From: Mucilaginibacter daejeonensis
GTDB lineage: Bacteria > Bacteroidota > Bacteroidia > Sphingobacteriales > Sphingobacteriaceae
Direction of reading: 5' to 3'
Length of the DNA: 64,000 nt
NCBI RefSeq assembly: GCF_020783335.1
Contig: NZ_CP086068.1
Location: 310,001 to 374,000, forward strand
Shown: piece after piece, positions 51,441 through 60,034 of the stretch
How positions within the stretch are numbered: the first letter of the stretch is position 1
Layout: each line of letters starts with the position of its first letter
Program-made: the position numbers and the translations under genes
The notes under the pieces: model-generated
What the model was told of the DNA's origin: nothing
What the model saw: only the letters and a program-made list of their open reading frames with translations
Database searches by the model: none

Positions 51441-51791
51441 TTATTTACCCGTGATCATTTTCCGGTGCTCCAGGCCCCATTCGGCCAAATGATCGATAAT
51501 GGTCTGCAGGGTCTTGCCGTACTGGGTGAGGTTGTAATCGACCGTTACCGGTTGGGTGTTGTGTACCGTGCGTACGATCAGCTTGTTCATCTCCAGTTCT
51601 TTCAGTTCCTTGCTCAACATCTTGTTGGAGATACCTTCCACATCATTCAAAATATCCGAGAAACGACGTTTGTTATAATAACAGATGGATGAGATAATGG
51701 ATATCTTCCATTTACCGTTCAACACATCCATGGCATCGTGCACGGCCATGATCTGCTTTTTGTGTCCGGGGTTACATACATATTCGGCCAT
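51441..51791 (-). CDS. HxlR-family transcriptional regulator
   Basis: A 116-residue winged-helix regulator. Motifs: DVLNGKWKISIISSICYYNK, RRFSDILNDVEGISNKMLSK, then ELKELEMNKLIVRTVHNTQP and VTVDYNLTQYGKTLQTIIDH, the typical HxlR run. Cys6 near the start (MAEYVCNPG) sits where YodB/HypR-type sensors keep a redox Cys. It is divergent from the SDR gene, 105 bases apart, and most likely controls it and itself. Confidence 0.93.
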   Translation of the reverse strand: MAEYVCNPGHKKQIMAVHDAMDVLNGKWKISIISSICYYNKRRFSDILNDVEGISNKMLSKELKELEMNKLIVRTVHNTQPVTVDYNLTQYGKTLQTIIDHLAEWGLEHRKMITGK

Positions 51792-51793
51792 AA

Positions 51794-51841
51794 GTTACCT
51801 GGTTACTCAAAAGTTACTGTTACTTTTGGTTACAAAGTAAC
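51794..51841. promoter_or_regulatory. GTTAC-rich control region of hxlR and the SDR gene
   Basis: GTTAC occurs at 51794, 51802, 51813, 51819 and 51829, and its inverse GTAAC at 51837. The pair AGTTACT (51812-51818) and AGTAACT (51836-51842) is an inverted repeat. A -7 box TACTTTTG (51821-51828) lies inside it, and another, TAGGTTTG, at 51862-51869. A repressor bound here would cover the promoter. Confidence 0.5.
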
Positions 51842-51896
51842 TAAAATAAATTTAACTATTGTAGGTTTGCTCCTGTAAATCATTAAAACACATACC

Positions 51897-52640
51897 ATGA
51901 ATTTTTCAGGAAAAAATGTAGTGATCACCGGCGGCACCACCGGCATTGGGTTAGCCACCGCCAAAGCATTTATCAATGCCGGAGCCAAAGTTTGGATCAC
52001 CGGCCGTAAAGCAGAGAACCTGCAGAACGCAGCAAATGAGATCAATAGTCCCGAATTGAACACGATCGTATCAGATACATCGAAGTTAGCAGATATCCAG
52101 TTATTAGAAAAAGCTATTGTCGAAAGCGGTAACAAAATCGATGTGCTATTCCTGAACGCGGGTATAGCTACCTTTACCCCGATCGAACAGGCCACCGAAG
52201 CAGATTTTGATGCCCAGTTCAACACTAATGTTAAAGGGCATTTCTTCACTTTGCAAAAGCTGATCCCGCACTTGGCCAGCGGATCGGCCGTGATCTTTAC
52301 GTCGTCAACAGTGGCTACGGCCACCGGCGTGGGTACCAGTGTATACTCGGCAACCAAAGGCGCCCTGAACAAGATAGCCCAGATCGCTGCTAACGAACTG
52401 GCCGACCGGAAGATCCGCGTAAATATCGTAAGTCCGGGCCCTATACAAACCCCCGGTTTAGAATACGCCTTACCTGCTGAAGCCAAGCCACAACTGGCCG
52501 CCGCCACAGCATTACAACGTTTGGGGGAGGCCGATGAGGTGGCAAAAACAGTATTGTTCCTGGCCTCAGATGATGCCAGTTTTATTACCGGCACCGAATT
52601 ACTGGTGGATGGCGGTTACATCAACTATGCGCTTAAGTAA
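51897..52640 (+). CDS. SDR-family oxidoreductase
   Basis: A 247-residue classical SDR. NFSGKNVVITGGTTGIGLAT is the TGxxxGIG coenzyme site at about residue 10; VLFLNAGIA is the NAG motif; SAVIFTSSTVATATGVGTSV then YSATKGALNK carry the catalytic Ser and YxxxK. RVNIVSPGPIQTPGLEYALP and FITGTELLVDGGYI complete the family pattern. Basic Arg and Lys near the GRKAENL segment suggest NADPH. The substrate is unknown; control by HxlR suggests a quinone or aldehyde stress role. Confidence 0.93.
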   Translation: MNFSGKNVVITGGTTGIGLATAKAFINAGAKVWITGRKAENLQNAANEINSPELNTIVSDTSKLADIQLLEKAIVESGNKIDVLFLNAGIATFTPIEQATEADFDAQFNTNVKGHFFTLQKLIPHLASGSAVIFTSSTVATATGVGTSVYSATKGALNKIAQIAANELADRKIRVNIVSPGPIQTPGLEYALPAEAKPQLAAATALQRLGEADEVAKTVLFLASDDASFITGTELLVDGGYINYALK

Positions 52641-52663
52641 GCGGCATTGATGTTTGGAATGAG

Positions 52664-52690
52664 AAGCGGCAGCAATGCCGCTTTTTTTGT
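52664..52690 (+). terminator. Rho-independent terminator of the SDR gene
   Basis: AAGCGGC, loop AGCAAT, GCCGCTTTTTTT. Confidence 0.9.
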
Positions 52691-52744
52691 TACCAAGATC
52701 TTAAGATGAACTTTTTGGCCAGGAAATACCGGGCTTAGTGTATT

Positions 52745-52900
52745 AAAACGTGTTACACCGGTGTAACAAAATTCCCCACTTTTCCCCAGTTTTGGCCGTT
52801 ACGAAATTCGTAAAAATCCAACTTTTTCAAGAAAAAGCATACAAAAAGGCAGAATGTAACACCAAATGTAACACTCTAACACGCAAATGTAACACCGCTT
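52745..52900 (+). repeat. Dispersed intergenic repeat with AATGTAACAC motifs (copy 2)
   Basis: Aligns with 5139-5290. It opens with a perfect 18-bp palindrome TGTTACACCGGTGTAACA (52751-52768) and contains the 15-base palindrome TTACGAAATTCGTAA (52799-52813). AATGTAACAC occurs at 52853, 52865 and 52886, the same offsets (12 and 21) as in copy 1. No gene is supported in it. Confidence 0.8.
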
Positions 52901-52953
52901 TGGTGTACCGGGGTGTGGCAAATGTAGGCTTAATGACCGTAAGGTCGGGGTAA

Positions 52954-53139
52954 TTACGAATTTGGCAATGAAGGGTTGATCAGCATTGGTATGACCGGAA
53001 CAATAGGGTCTACCTTAGGGATAGGGAGTTCATTTGGTAGCGATTCGTCGTCGTCGTCAAAGAAGAACAACACCTGGTCATTATGCAGGCAAATGATGCT
53101 GCCATCGGGTTCGGTAAAAAGCTCGATCTTATTTTCCAT
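52954..53139 (-). CDS. Possible small acidic proline-rich protein
   Basis: A 61-residue frame from the ATG at 53139. It reads ENKIELFTEPDGSIICLHND, then a run FFFDDDDESLPNELPIPK and a Pro-rich end. No signal peptide, and no family recognised. It lies next to the dispersed repeat. It may be real or a chance frame. Confidence 0.35.
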   Translation of the reverse strand: MENKIELFTEPDGSIICLHNDQVLFFFDDDDESLPNELPIPKVDPIVPVIPMLINPSLPNS

Positions 53140-53237
53140 GCCTGTGTGCCTGCAAGTTACAAATGTAATGGATTTCTCCGAATGGTGAAAACACCCATTT
53201 ATAAGGTTATGAATAGTGCTTTAAGTACTGCTCTAAA

Positions 53238-53280
53238 CAAAAAAAGAACGCCTCACATCAGGGTATGATGGAGGCGTTCT
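53238..53280 (-). terminator. Rho-independent terminator of the DUF5686 gene
   Basis: On the minus strand AGAACGCCTC and GAGGCGTTCT with a loop that can itself pair (CATCAT/ATGATG), followed by seven T. Confidence 0.9.
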
Positions 53281-53310
53281 AGAACATTGGAATGAAGATC
53301 CGAGAATATC

Positions 53311-55824
53311 TTATCTCAAGCCATAAAATATCCTGAAACCTTGCATGATCTTATGGCTGCCATCAAAGGCCACACCATAATCTACCCTGAACACAAAGCG
53401 CTGTACGCCTATATAAGCCTCGGTATAGTTGCCTTTTACCGATTGTATCAACTGGTTGTTACCCACACCCGAATAGTTGCTGTGGTTGGCTTGCGCCAGG
53501 TAATTCACACCCACCAGTTCTTCCAGCTTTAAAGCCCTGATGTACGGGATCTTGCTCAGGAAGTTTCCCGCAAAATTGTGCTCGTAATGTGCCTCCACAA
53601 ATGAGCGGTCGGTGCTGTAGGTATAGAACGGCAAGAAGTGGAAGTTCCCGATCGTTGGGTTGAACACCGTACCCTGGTTACCAAAGAAGTGGTTATAATC
53701 CATAAAGTACAGGCTGCGGTGGTTCAGGAAGGTACCGGCCGTTAATTTGAATGCCGAGAAGCCTAAGAGGCCAGTTTGCAAGTGGTCGTCAAATATATCG
53801 AGCGATAAGAAATCATAGTTAACATCAGACCCTAAAACCCCGTTGATACCCTTACGGTAGTTCAACCGAACCTTAGGATACTTGGCCGGTTCGTAGAACT
53901 TGCCATCAGGCCTAACCACGTATTGCTGCCTGAAGGTGTACGTAAGCGATGCCTTGAAAGTAAGTGCCTGGTTGGTAGGGAACAATGGTGACTCCACTGT
54001 GGGCGGGTTAGCTAACGGGTTGTTGGCCGTGTATTCCCTTTCCTTGTTGTTAAAAATGTGGTTGAATGAGGTGTTATACAACTGCTGTCTTTCGGCATAT
54101 GACAACTGCGACTCCAGGAACAGACCGTTCTGGATCTCGCGCTGCCAGGCCACCACACCAAATTTGGAGCGATATAGCTTCACAAAGTTCCTTTCAGATA
54201 CCAGCGAGCTCAGCGTATTGAAGAACAGGGAACGGGTACCAGCATTGTTGAGGTCGAGCACATCGCTACCAAAGCGCGCCGAGAACGCACCGCGGTTAGA
54301 TGGATCGTAATTGTACGTAAGCCCCACGTTAGCACTGAACAGCTTGGCTGCAAAGCCATAACGCAGCATCGGCGTCACACTGAACGACTGGCCATTATCA
54401 AAGCCTTTGATATAATGCGGACGCAAACGAATACCCCAGCCTTCTACAGTGTTATAAAAAATGGTCTCGTGAGGTGGGTACAGGTATAGCGATTGCCTGG
54501 TCTTACGGTCGTAATACTGGTAACCGAATATCAGGTTAGTAAAGGCGCTGAAATGGTTACGTTGCCGCTCGGCCGAATCCAGGTAAGCAGTGGTATGCTG
54601 AATGGCAAAAAGGCTATCTTTCTTTTGGTAATCGCGGGCCTCGAGGTCGGTCAGTGGCACAGGGCGGTTATCGGTCCAGTAACGTTTATTACGCGAGTTG
54701 GCTACAGTATCGATGCGCATCACCTCACCGTTAAAAAAGTCCTTAGGGAACTTGGGGTCAAGGTTGTAATTGTTGTATACCGCTAAGTAGTAGCCTTTGA
54801 ACTTAAAGCCCAACACATCGCCCCTAAAGTTGAATTGCGTTGAGGTAGGCAACCATACGCTATCCGTGATCGGGATGTATTGCTGGCTGATGTCCAGCGT
54901 ATCTACCAGGTTAATGTTGGCGTCCTTCTTGGTCACAAAAAGGTCTACGCTGTATATACGCCAGTCCTCCTCGATCACATAGATGTTGCCCTGGTAAACG
55001 GCCTCGTTATGGCGTTTGGGGATCACTTGTATCTTATCGATCTGCCTGCCGCTCTTGATCGAACGGCCCACCAGTTTATAGTTATAAAAGTGGCGTGCAT
55101 TATCAGCAAATGGCGATACAAAGGCCCGCGAGCTAAGACCTTGGATCACAAAGTCGTTGTCATAGAAGCTTACCTGGAGGTCTGACGCCTTGTTGTAGCT
55201 GAACGCTGCATTGGCACCTGCCGTTTTAGAGGCGATCATGACCTCGCGCACCCGGTCAGGATTCTTGAAATTGTATTTTGAAATGGATTCTGATTGGTAT
55301 ATGATACCTTTTCCGCTGGCATCCAACTGCAGGGCGTTAGCCACGCTACGGTTCATTAATGATGCCGGCGAACTCACGATGCTCTGCAAACCTTTTACAA
55401 ATACCGCACAAGAATACTCGTCTACCTGATCTTTGTGATATTTGCGTTTAGCGATCACCTTTTCCATAATGCCTACCGCAGGGTCGGTCTCCTTACCGGT
55501 GCCAGGTTCGGCCTGCAATACGAACGGCTCATTGTATAGGGTAACATTGCGCTCTTCCACCCGGCTGGTGATGGTCACTTTTTCATTGTGTTCCAGATAG
55601 CCTACGCAGCGGTAAACAAGGGTATACGTACCGGCAGGGAGTTTGAACTCGTACTCGCCGTCCTCATTAGTGATCGAGCCGTAGGTAGAATTGCGGATAT
55701 AGATCGATGCGAACGGCACAGGGGCGTTCTTCTCATCGGTGATCTTACCCGAAAGGCGAAAAGTTTGTGCCGATACCTCAAAGGTAAGAATTATAAAAAA
55801 TAGGAAAAGTAGGTGTGCTCTCAT
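53311..55824 (-). CDS. DUF5686-type outer-membrane protein with carboxypeptidase regulatory-like domain
   Basis: An 837-residue protein. Signal peptide (LFLFFIILTFEVSAQ). An Ig-like CarboxypepD_reg-like domain (about 22-105: LSGKITDEKNAPVPFASIYI, GSITNEDGEYEFKLPAG). Then VGIMEKVIAKRKYHKDQVDE, a DUF5686 hallmark, and a large beta-rich body ending in a barrel-like section to ...FRIFYGLR. These proteins are thought to be outer-membrane beta-barrels of Bacteroidota, role unknown. The gene stands alone and reads away from kbl. Confidence 0.85.
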   Translation of the reverse strand: MRAHLLFLFFIILTFEVSAQTFRLSGKITDEKNAPVPFASIYIRNSTYGSITNEDGEYEFKLPAGTYTLVYRCVGYLEHNEKVTITSRVEERNVTLYNEPFVLQAEPGTGKETDPAVGIMEKVIAKRKYHKDQVDEYSCAVFVKGLQSIVSSPASLMNRSVANALQLDASGKGIIYQSESISKYNFKNPDRVREVMIASKTAGANAAFSYNKASDLQVSFYDNDFVIQGLSSRAFVSPFADNARHFYNYKLVGRSIKSGRQIDKIQVIPKRHNEAVYQGNIYVIEEDWRIYSVDLFVTKKDANINLVDTLDISQQYIPITDSVWLPTSTQFNFRGDVLGFKFKGYYLAVYNNYNLDPKFPKDFFNGEVMRIDTVANSRNKRYWTDNRPVPLTDLEARDYQKKDSLFAIQHTTAYLDSAERQRNHFSAFTNLIFGYQYYDRKTRQSLYLYPPHETIFYNTVEGWGIRLRPHYIKGFDNGQSFSVTPMLRYGFAAKLFSANVGLTYNYDPSNRGAFSARFGSDVLDLNNAGTRSLFFNTLSSLVSERNFVKLYRSKFGVVAWQREIQNGLFLESQLSYAERQQLYNTSFNHIFNNKEREYTANNPLANPPTVESPLFPTNQALTFKASLTYTFRQQYVVRPDGKFYEPAKYPKVRLNYRKGINGVLGSDVNYDFLSLDIFDDHLQTGLLGFSAFKLTAGTFLNHRSLYFMDYNHFFGNQGTVFNPTIGNFHFLPFYTYSTDRSFVEAHYEHNFAGNFLSKIPYIRALKLEELVGVNYLAQANHSNYSGVGNNQLIQSVKGNYTEAYIGVQRFVFRVDYGVAFDGSHKIMQGFRIFYGLR

Positions 55825-55928
55825 CGTCTGATATTCATGTATATATATTCATTGTGAGTAAAATGTTTGTTTTGGCTATAATTAATTTGGTCGCATGGCA
55901 TTATATGTCCTTCGTCATATATAATTTT

Positions 55929-55936
55929 TAACTTTG
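55929..55936 (+). promoter_or_regulatory. kbl: Candidate -7 box of kbl
   Basis: TAACTTTG fits TAnnTTTG, 18 bases before the kbl ATG. No matching -33 TTG was found. Confidence 0.5.
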
Positions 55937-55953
55937 CGGCTTAACCATTTGTC

Positions 55954-57144
55954 ATGTACGAAACACTAAGACCGGTTTTACAACAGGAGCTCGCCGAGAT
56001 AGAGAATGCAGGGCTGTATAAGAGAGAGCGGGTGATCACCTCACCGCAAGGTGCTGATATTGAAGTACTGGGCGGGCAGGAAGTGATCAACTTTTGTGCG
56101 AATAATTACCTGGGTCTTTCGTCGCACCCGAAGGTTATTGAAGCGGCCAAAAAAGCCATCGATGATCACGGTTACGGGTTGTCATCGGTACGTTTCATTT
56201 GCGGTACGCAGGATGTACATAAGGAGTTGGAAAAAAAACTTTCTGAGTTTCTGGGCACTGAGGATACGATCCTTTACGCTGCGGCCTTTGATGCCAACGG
56301 AGGTGTGTTCGAGCCATTGTTCAACGATCAGGATGCAATCATTTCTGACGAGTTGAACCATGCTTCGATCATTGATGGTATCCGGTTGTGTAAAGCGCAA
56401 CGCCATCGCTATAAACATGACGACATGGCCGATCTGGAAGATAAACTAAAGGCCACCCAAGAGCTGCGTCACCGCATCATCGTTACTGACGGCGCGTTCA
56501 GCATGGACGGTACCATAGCACAATTGGATAAGATCTGTGACCTGGCCGATCGCTACAATGCCTTAGTGATGATCGATGAGAGCCATTGCTCAGGTTTCAT
56601 GGGCAAGACCGGCCGTGGTACGCACGAACATCATAATGTGATGGGCCGTATCGACATCATTACCGGTACGCTGGGTAAAGCATTGGGTGGTGCATCTGGT
56701 GGTTTTACCTCGGGCCGTAAAGAGATCATTGACATGCTGCGCCAACGCTCACGACCGTACCTGTTCTCTAATACTTTGGCGCCATCTATAGCAGGTGCGT
56801 CCATCACAGTTTTAGATATGCTGACCGAGGCTACCACCCTGCGCGATAAACTGGAAAGCAACACGCAATACTTCCGCGCCAAAATGACCGAGGCCGGTTT
56901 CGATATCAAGCCAGGTGTACATCCGATCGTGCCGGTGATGCTGTACGATGCCAAGTTATCGCAACAGTTCGCCGCTCGTATGCTGGAAGAAGGTATCTAT
57001 GTGATCGGCTTCTATTACCCGGTGGTGCCACAGGGCAAAGCACGTATCAGGGTGCAGATATCTGCCGCTCATGACCAGGAGCACCTTGACAAGGCCATTG
57101 CCGCCTTTACCAAGGTGGGCAAGGAACTGGGCGTGATCAAATAG
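55954..57144 (+). CDS. kbl: Glycine C-acetyltransferase (2-amino-3-ketobutyrate CoA ligase)
   Basis: A 396-residue PLP enzyme of the alpha-oxoamine synthase group. Motifs: [93 protein letters not shown] and [17 protein letters not shown] with the PLP Lys. The [13 protein letters not shown] element favours Kbl over BioF. It makes glycine and acetyl-CoA from the product of threonine dehydrogenase. No tdh is adjacent. The toxin-antitoxin pair follows 37 bases later. Confidence 0.93.
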   Translation: MYETLRPVLQQELAEIENAGLYKRERVITSPQGADIEVLGGQEVINFCANNYLGLSSHPKVIEAAKKAIDDHGYGLSSVRFICGTQDVHKELEKKLSEFLGTEDTILYAAAFDANGGVFEPLFNDQDAIISDELNHASIIDGIRLCKAQRHRYKHDDMADLEDKLKATQELRHRIIVTDGAFSMDGTIAQLDKICDLADRYNALVMIDESHCSGFMGKTGRGTHEHHNVMGRIDIITGTLGKALGGASGGFTSGRKEIIDMLRQRSRPYLFSNTLAPSIAGASITVLDMLTEATTLRDKLESNTQYFRAKMTEAGFDIKPGVHPIVPVMLYDAKLSQQFAARMLEEGIYVIGFYYPVVPQGKARIRVQISAAHDQEHLDKAIAAFTKVGKELGVIK

Positions 57145-57157
57145 GTATAAATTTGGC

Positions 57158-57174
57158 TATATTTGTGTAGGAGG
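57158..57174 (+). promoter_or_regulatory. Candidate -7 box and strong Shine-Dalgarno of the toxin-antitoxin pair
   Basis: TATATTTG at 57158-57165 and AGGAGG at 57169-57174, seven bases before the antitoxin ATG. Such a perfect Shine-Dalgarno is uncommon in Bacteroidota outside ribosomal genes. The two elements are so close that transcription would begin in or after the SD; they may not act together. Confidence 0.45.
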
Positions 57175-57181
57175 ATAAGTC

Positions 57182-57469
57182 ATGACCACGATCCAGTTGA
57201 CATTGAACGTTGAGGACGGTATAGCCGAAAAATTAAAGGCTTACACTCAAAGACAACATACTGATCTTAATAAGCTTGTTGAACATCTTTTGGGAGAGGT
57301 TGCAGATGAACAGCAGAAGTTGGAGCTTGCTCAGGCTCAGCGTTCGACGAAAACACTTAAGGATTATCCTGAATGGCTGCAAAAGTTAGTGCTTTCCAAA
57401 GAACCAACACCGGACTTCGACCATAAAAAAGAATATGGTAAGCACCTTGAGGAGAAATACGGTCTATGA
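57182..57469 (+). CDS. Antitoxin of a PIN-domain toxin (DUF6364-like)
   Basis: A 95-residue protein. An N-terminal ribbon-helix-helix-like segment (TTIQLTLNVEDGIAEKLKAY, then LNKLVEHLLGEV) is followed by a toxin-binding tail (LKDYPEWLQKLVLSKEPTPD). The form and place fit DUF6364-type antitoxins. It overlaps the toxin gene by four bases (ATGA), the classic coupling. Its base use is AT-richer than kbl and pheS, which hints at transfer. Confidence 0.82.
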   Translation: MTTIQLTLNVEDGIAEKLKAYTQRQHTDLNKLVEHLLGEVADEQQKLELAQAQRSTKTLKDYPEWLQKLVLSKEPTPDFDHKKEYGKHLEEKYGL

Positions 57470-57885
57470 CAAGGGTGTTTGTTGACTCTGATATATTATT
57501 AGACTTCATTTTACAACGGGTACCATATTTTAACGTAGCAGCAGATATCATACAGTTGAGCGGCGAGGGGTCCGTAAAATGCTTTTCATCAGTTCACGGC
57601 ATCGTTAATGTTCACTATTTCGCGAAGAAGATATTTGGTGAACAAGCAACGAGAGCGATGTTGCTTGAGATCATGAAATTGGTAGACGTTGTTACAGAAA
57701 ATAGTAACGCTGTTAAACAAGCGCTCACGTCCGAGTTCTCTGACTTTGAAGATGCCGTTCAGTATCAAGCAGCATTAAATGCAGGAGCCAACTACATCAT
57801 CACCCGCAACCTCAAAGACTATAAACACTCGGCCATACCGGTCATGACGGCCGAGCAATTTTTAAGAACAATATACAAAGCCTGA
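57466..57885 (+). CDS. PIN-domain toxin (VapC-like ribonuclease)
   Basis: A 139-residue PIN domain. Acidic residues at RVFVDSDILLDFILQR (Asp in DSD and DF), SDFEDAVQYQAALNAGANYI and ITRNLKDY match the family quartet for Mg-dependent RNA cleavage. It should cut RNA unless bound by the antitoxin. The stop codon ends one base before the pheS ATG, so pheS translation may be coupled to the toxin. Confidence 0.88.
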   Translation: MTRVFVDSDILLDFILQRVPYFNVAADIIQLSGEGSVKCFSSVHGIVNVHYFAKKIFGEQATRAMLLEIMKLVDVVTENSNAVKQALTSEFSDFEDAVQYQAALNAGANYIITRNLKDYKHSAIPVMTAEQFLRTIYKA

Positions 57886-57886
57886 A

Positions 57887-58924
57887 ATGCAGGAACAAAT
57901 AGATCGATATACCGCCGAGATAGAAGCTTATAACCCGGCAAACGCTGAAGAACTGGAAGCTTTCCGGATCAAATATTTAGGTACTAAAGGACTCATCAAA
58001 GACCTTTTTGAGCAGTTCAAGACCAATACCACCCCTGAAGAGAAACGTACTTTAGGTAAAGTGCTTAACCAGTTCAAGCAATTTGCCGAAGGTAAATATC
58101 AAGCGCTAAAAGAACATTTTGATGCCCAGGTGGTGACCGGCGGCAACCAACAGGACCTGACTCTGCCGGGCGAGGGTTTTGCGGTAGGCTCACGCCACCC
58201 GCTATCACTGGTACGTAACGAGATCATCGACATTTTCAAACGTTTAGGTTTCGTGGTGGCCGAAGGCCCTGAGATCGAGGACGACTGGCACAACTTCTCG
58301 GCACTGAACTTCCCTGAAGAACACCCTGCCCGCGATATGCAGGACACTTTCTTCATCACTAAAGATGGTAGCCGTGATAGCATCGCGCTACGTACCCATA
58401 CCTCATCGGTACAGGTGCGCATGATGGAGAGCGGTAAGCCGCCGTTCAGGGCCATTATGCCGGGCCGTGTTTACCGTAACGAGGCCATTTCAGCACGTGC
58501 GCACTGCTTCTTCCACCAGGTAGAAGGCTTGTACGTGGACGAGAACGTTTCGTTCGCCGATCTAAAGCAGACATTGTTCCATTTCGTACAGGAGCTTTAC
58601 GGCGAAGGTACCAAGGTAAGGTTTCGCCCGTCGTACTTCCCGTTCACTGAGCCATCGGCCGAAATGGATATCTCTTGTACCATTTGTAAAGGTGCCGGCT
58701 GTAACATGTGCAAACACACCGGTTGGGTAGAGATATTGGGCTGCGGCATGGTAGACCCTAACGTGTTGGAGAATTGCGGTATAGATAGTGAAAAATATAC
58801 TGGCTTTGCCTTCGGTATGGGTATCGAACGTATCACCAATCTCAAATACGTGATCCGCGATCTTCGCTTGTTCTCCGAGAATGATGTACGCTTCCTGAAG
58901 CAGTTCAAGGCTGATATAGTTTAG
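57887..58924 (+). CDS. pheS: Phenylalanine-tRNA ligase alpha subunit
   Basis: A 345-residue class-II synthetase subunit. N-terminal coiled coil (about 1-95), then HPLSLVRNEIIDIFKRLGFV, VVAEGPEIEDDWHNFSALNF, HPARDMQDTFF, LRTHTSSVQVRMM, GRVYRNEAISARAHCFFHQV (motif 2), EPSAEMDISCTICKGAGCNM then C...W, and GFAFGMGIERI (motif 3). The CxxC...CxxC insertion may bind zinc. It charges tRNA-Phe with PheT, which is not in the window. It follows the toxin gene directly. Confidence 0.96.
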   Translation: MQEQIDRYTAEIEAYNPANAEELEAFRIKYLGTKGLIKDLFEQFKTNTTPEEKRTLGKVLNQFKQFAEGKYQALKEHFDAQVVTGGNQQDLTLPGEGFAVGSRHPLSLVRNEIIDIFKRLGFVVAEGPEIEDDWHNFSALNFPEEHPARDMQDTFFITKDGSRDSIALRTHTSSVQVRMMESGKPPFRAIMPGRVYRNEAISARAHCFFHQVEGLYVDENVSFADLKQTLFHFVQELYGEGTKVRFRPSYFPFTEPSAEMDISCTICKGAGCNMCKHTGWVEILGCGMVDPNVLENCGIDSEKYTGFAFGMGIERITNLKYVIRDLRLFSENDVRFLKQFKADIV

Positions 58925-58925
58925 T

Positions 58926-59345
58926 ATGATGAAAAAGTGGTATAGCTTGTTGTTGATCCTGATAGGTATTGCCGGCTGTGGCAAGGATGATGGCAGCTAT
59001 ATACCCAACGTATCGGTCAATTTCCAGGCACCGCTTACTGATCCGCGACTCACCCGTTTGGGCAGTCCGGGCAGTGCCGTTGCCATAAGTGGCTATGGCG
59101 TGGCCGGGTTGATCATTTACCGCACCACATCAGGCGGTTACGTGGCTTACGATCGTTGCAGCAGCTATGAGCCCGAAAAGCGTTGCGCCGTGAATCTTGA
59201 TGATACCGGCCTCACCGCTACCGATCCCTGCAGCGGTTCAAAATTTCTGCTAAGCGATGGGTCGCCTGTTAAAGCTCCTGCCTCGCGGTCGTTACGCACA
59301 TACCTTGTAAGTGTGAATAATTTTAACTTAATTGTGTCTAACTGA
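58926..59345 (+). CDS. Lipoprotein with degenerate Rieske-type fold
   Basis: A 139-residue protein. MKKWYSLLLILIGIAGCGKD is a lipoprotein signal with Cys at residue 18. The body resembles a Rieske beta-sandwich: GLIIYRTTSGGYVAYDRCSS, then EKRCAV, DPCSGSKFLLSDGSPVKAPA and LRTYLVSVN. The cluster-binding pattern CxH...CxxH is incomplete: Cys residues remain but the His are missing. It starts one base after the pheS stop and is followed by TetR after three bases, so the three are one operon. Role unknown. Confidence 0.78.
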   Translation: MMKKWYSLLLILIGIAGCGKDDGSYIPNVSVNFQAPLTDPRLTRLGSPGSAVAISGYGVAGLIIYRTTSGGYVAYDRCSSYEPEKRCAVNLDDTGLTATDPCSGSKFLLSDGSPVKAPASRSLRTYLVSVNNFNLIVSN

Positions 59346-59348
59346 TAC

Positions 59349-59936
59349 ATGGAAGCCGATAAAATAAGAGAAAGCATCAAACGATCCTCGCAGGAGCTGT
59401 TTCGCAAATTCGGGTACCATAAGACCAGTGTTAACGAGATCGCCAAAAAGACCAAGATCGCCAAGGCCACCATCTATAAATATTTCGAGAGTAAAGAGGC
59501 TATTCTGCACTCACTGCTAATGGACTATATCCAGGTGAGTGTAGATGACCTTATCAACGGCGATTCGCCTGAACTGGATGAGGAAACGCACCTGAGTAAC
59601 CTCATCATGAAGACCTGCCGCCTCTCGTATACGGTGTGCAACGAGTTCATCGGGTGGGATTTCATCCGCGAGTCTACCAACTCGCAGGAATTCCTGCGCA
59701 ACCTGTCTAACGAGTTGGAGGAATTACTGGTGAGCTCTTTTAACCAGATAGCAGGCAGTATGCGTAAGCACAGCGGTTACCAGCAACGTATCCGTTTCCT
59801 GATCAAGTGCAGCAAGAACATCGTATTCAGCTTTGCGTTCACCTCCGTTAGCGATAGCGATGTGCGCAAAAATTTCGTTTCCTTCCAAAAAGAGATACTG
59901 CCTTACCTGGTAAAAGCCGCGATCACCGTAGGTTAA
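59349..59936 (+). CDS. TetR-family transcriptional regulator
   Basis: A 195-residue regulator. The HTH is clear: RESIKRSSQELFRKFGYHKT, SVNEIAKKTKIAKATIYKYF, then ESKEAILHSLLMDYI. The C-terminal ligand domain is not recognised beyond its helical form. Placed three bases after the Rieske-like lipoprotein gene, it may control that operon. Ligand unknown. Confidence 0.92.
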   Translation: MEADKIRESIKRSSQELFRKFGYHKTSVNEIAKKTKIAKATIYKYFESKEAILHSLLMDYIQVSVDDLINGDSPELDEETHLSNLIMKTCRLSYTVCNEFIGWDFIRESTNSQEFLRNLSNELEELLVSSFNQIAGSMRKHSGYQQRIRFLIKCSKNIVFSFAFTSVSDSDVRKNFVSFQKEILPYLVKAAITVG

Positions 59937-60034
59937 TGGGCGCTGATCAGATCTGGCCGGCATAACATTCAAAACCGCATTTACACGTATTTTTCCTACT
60001 TTTAAGCGCTTTTACCGAAGCTTTACTTTACCTG

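Noticed and set aside
51830..52594. Long 254-codon frame antisense to the SDR gene.
   Set aside because: The plus strand carries a full set of SDR motifs and normal codon use; the antisense frame is a by-product of it.
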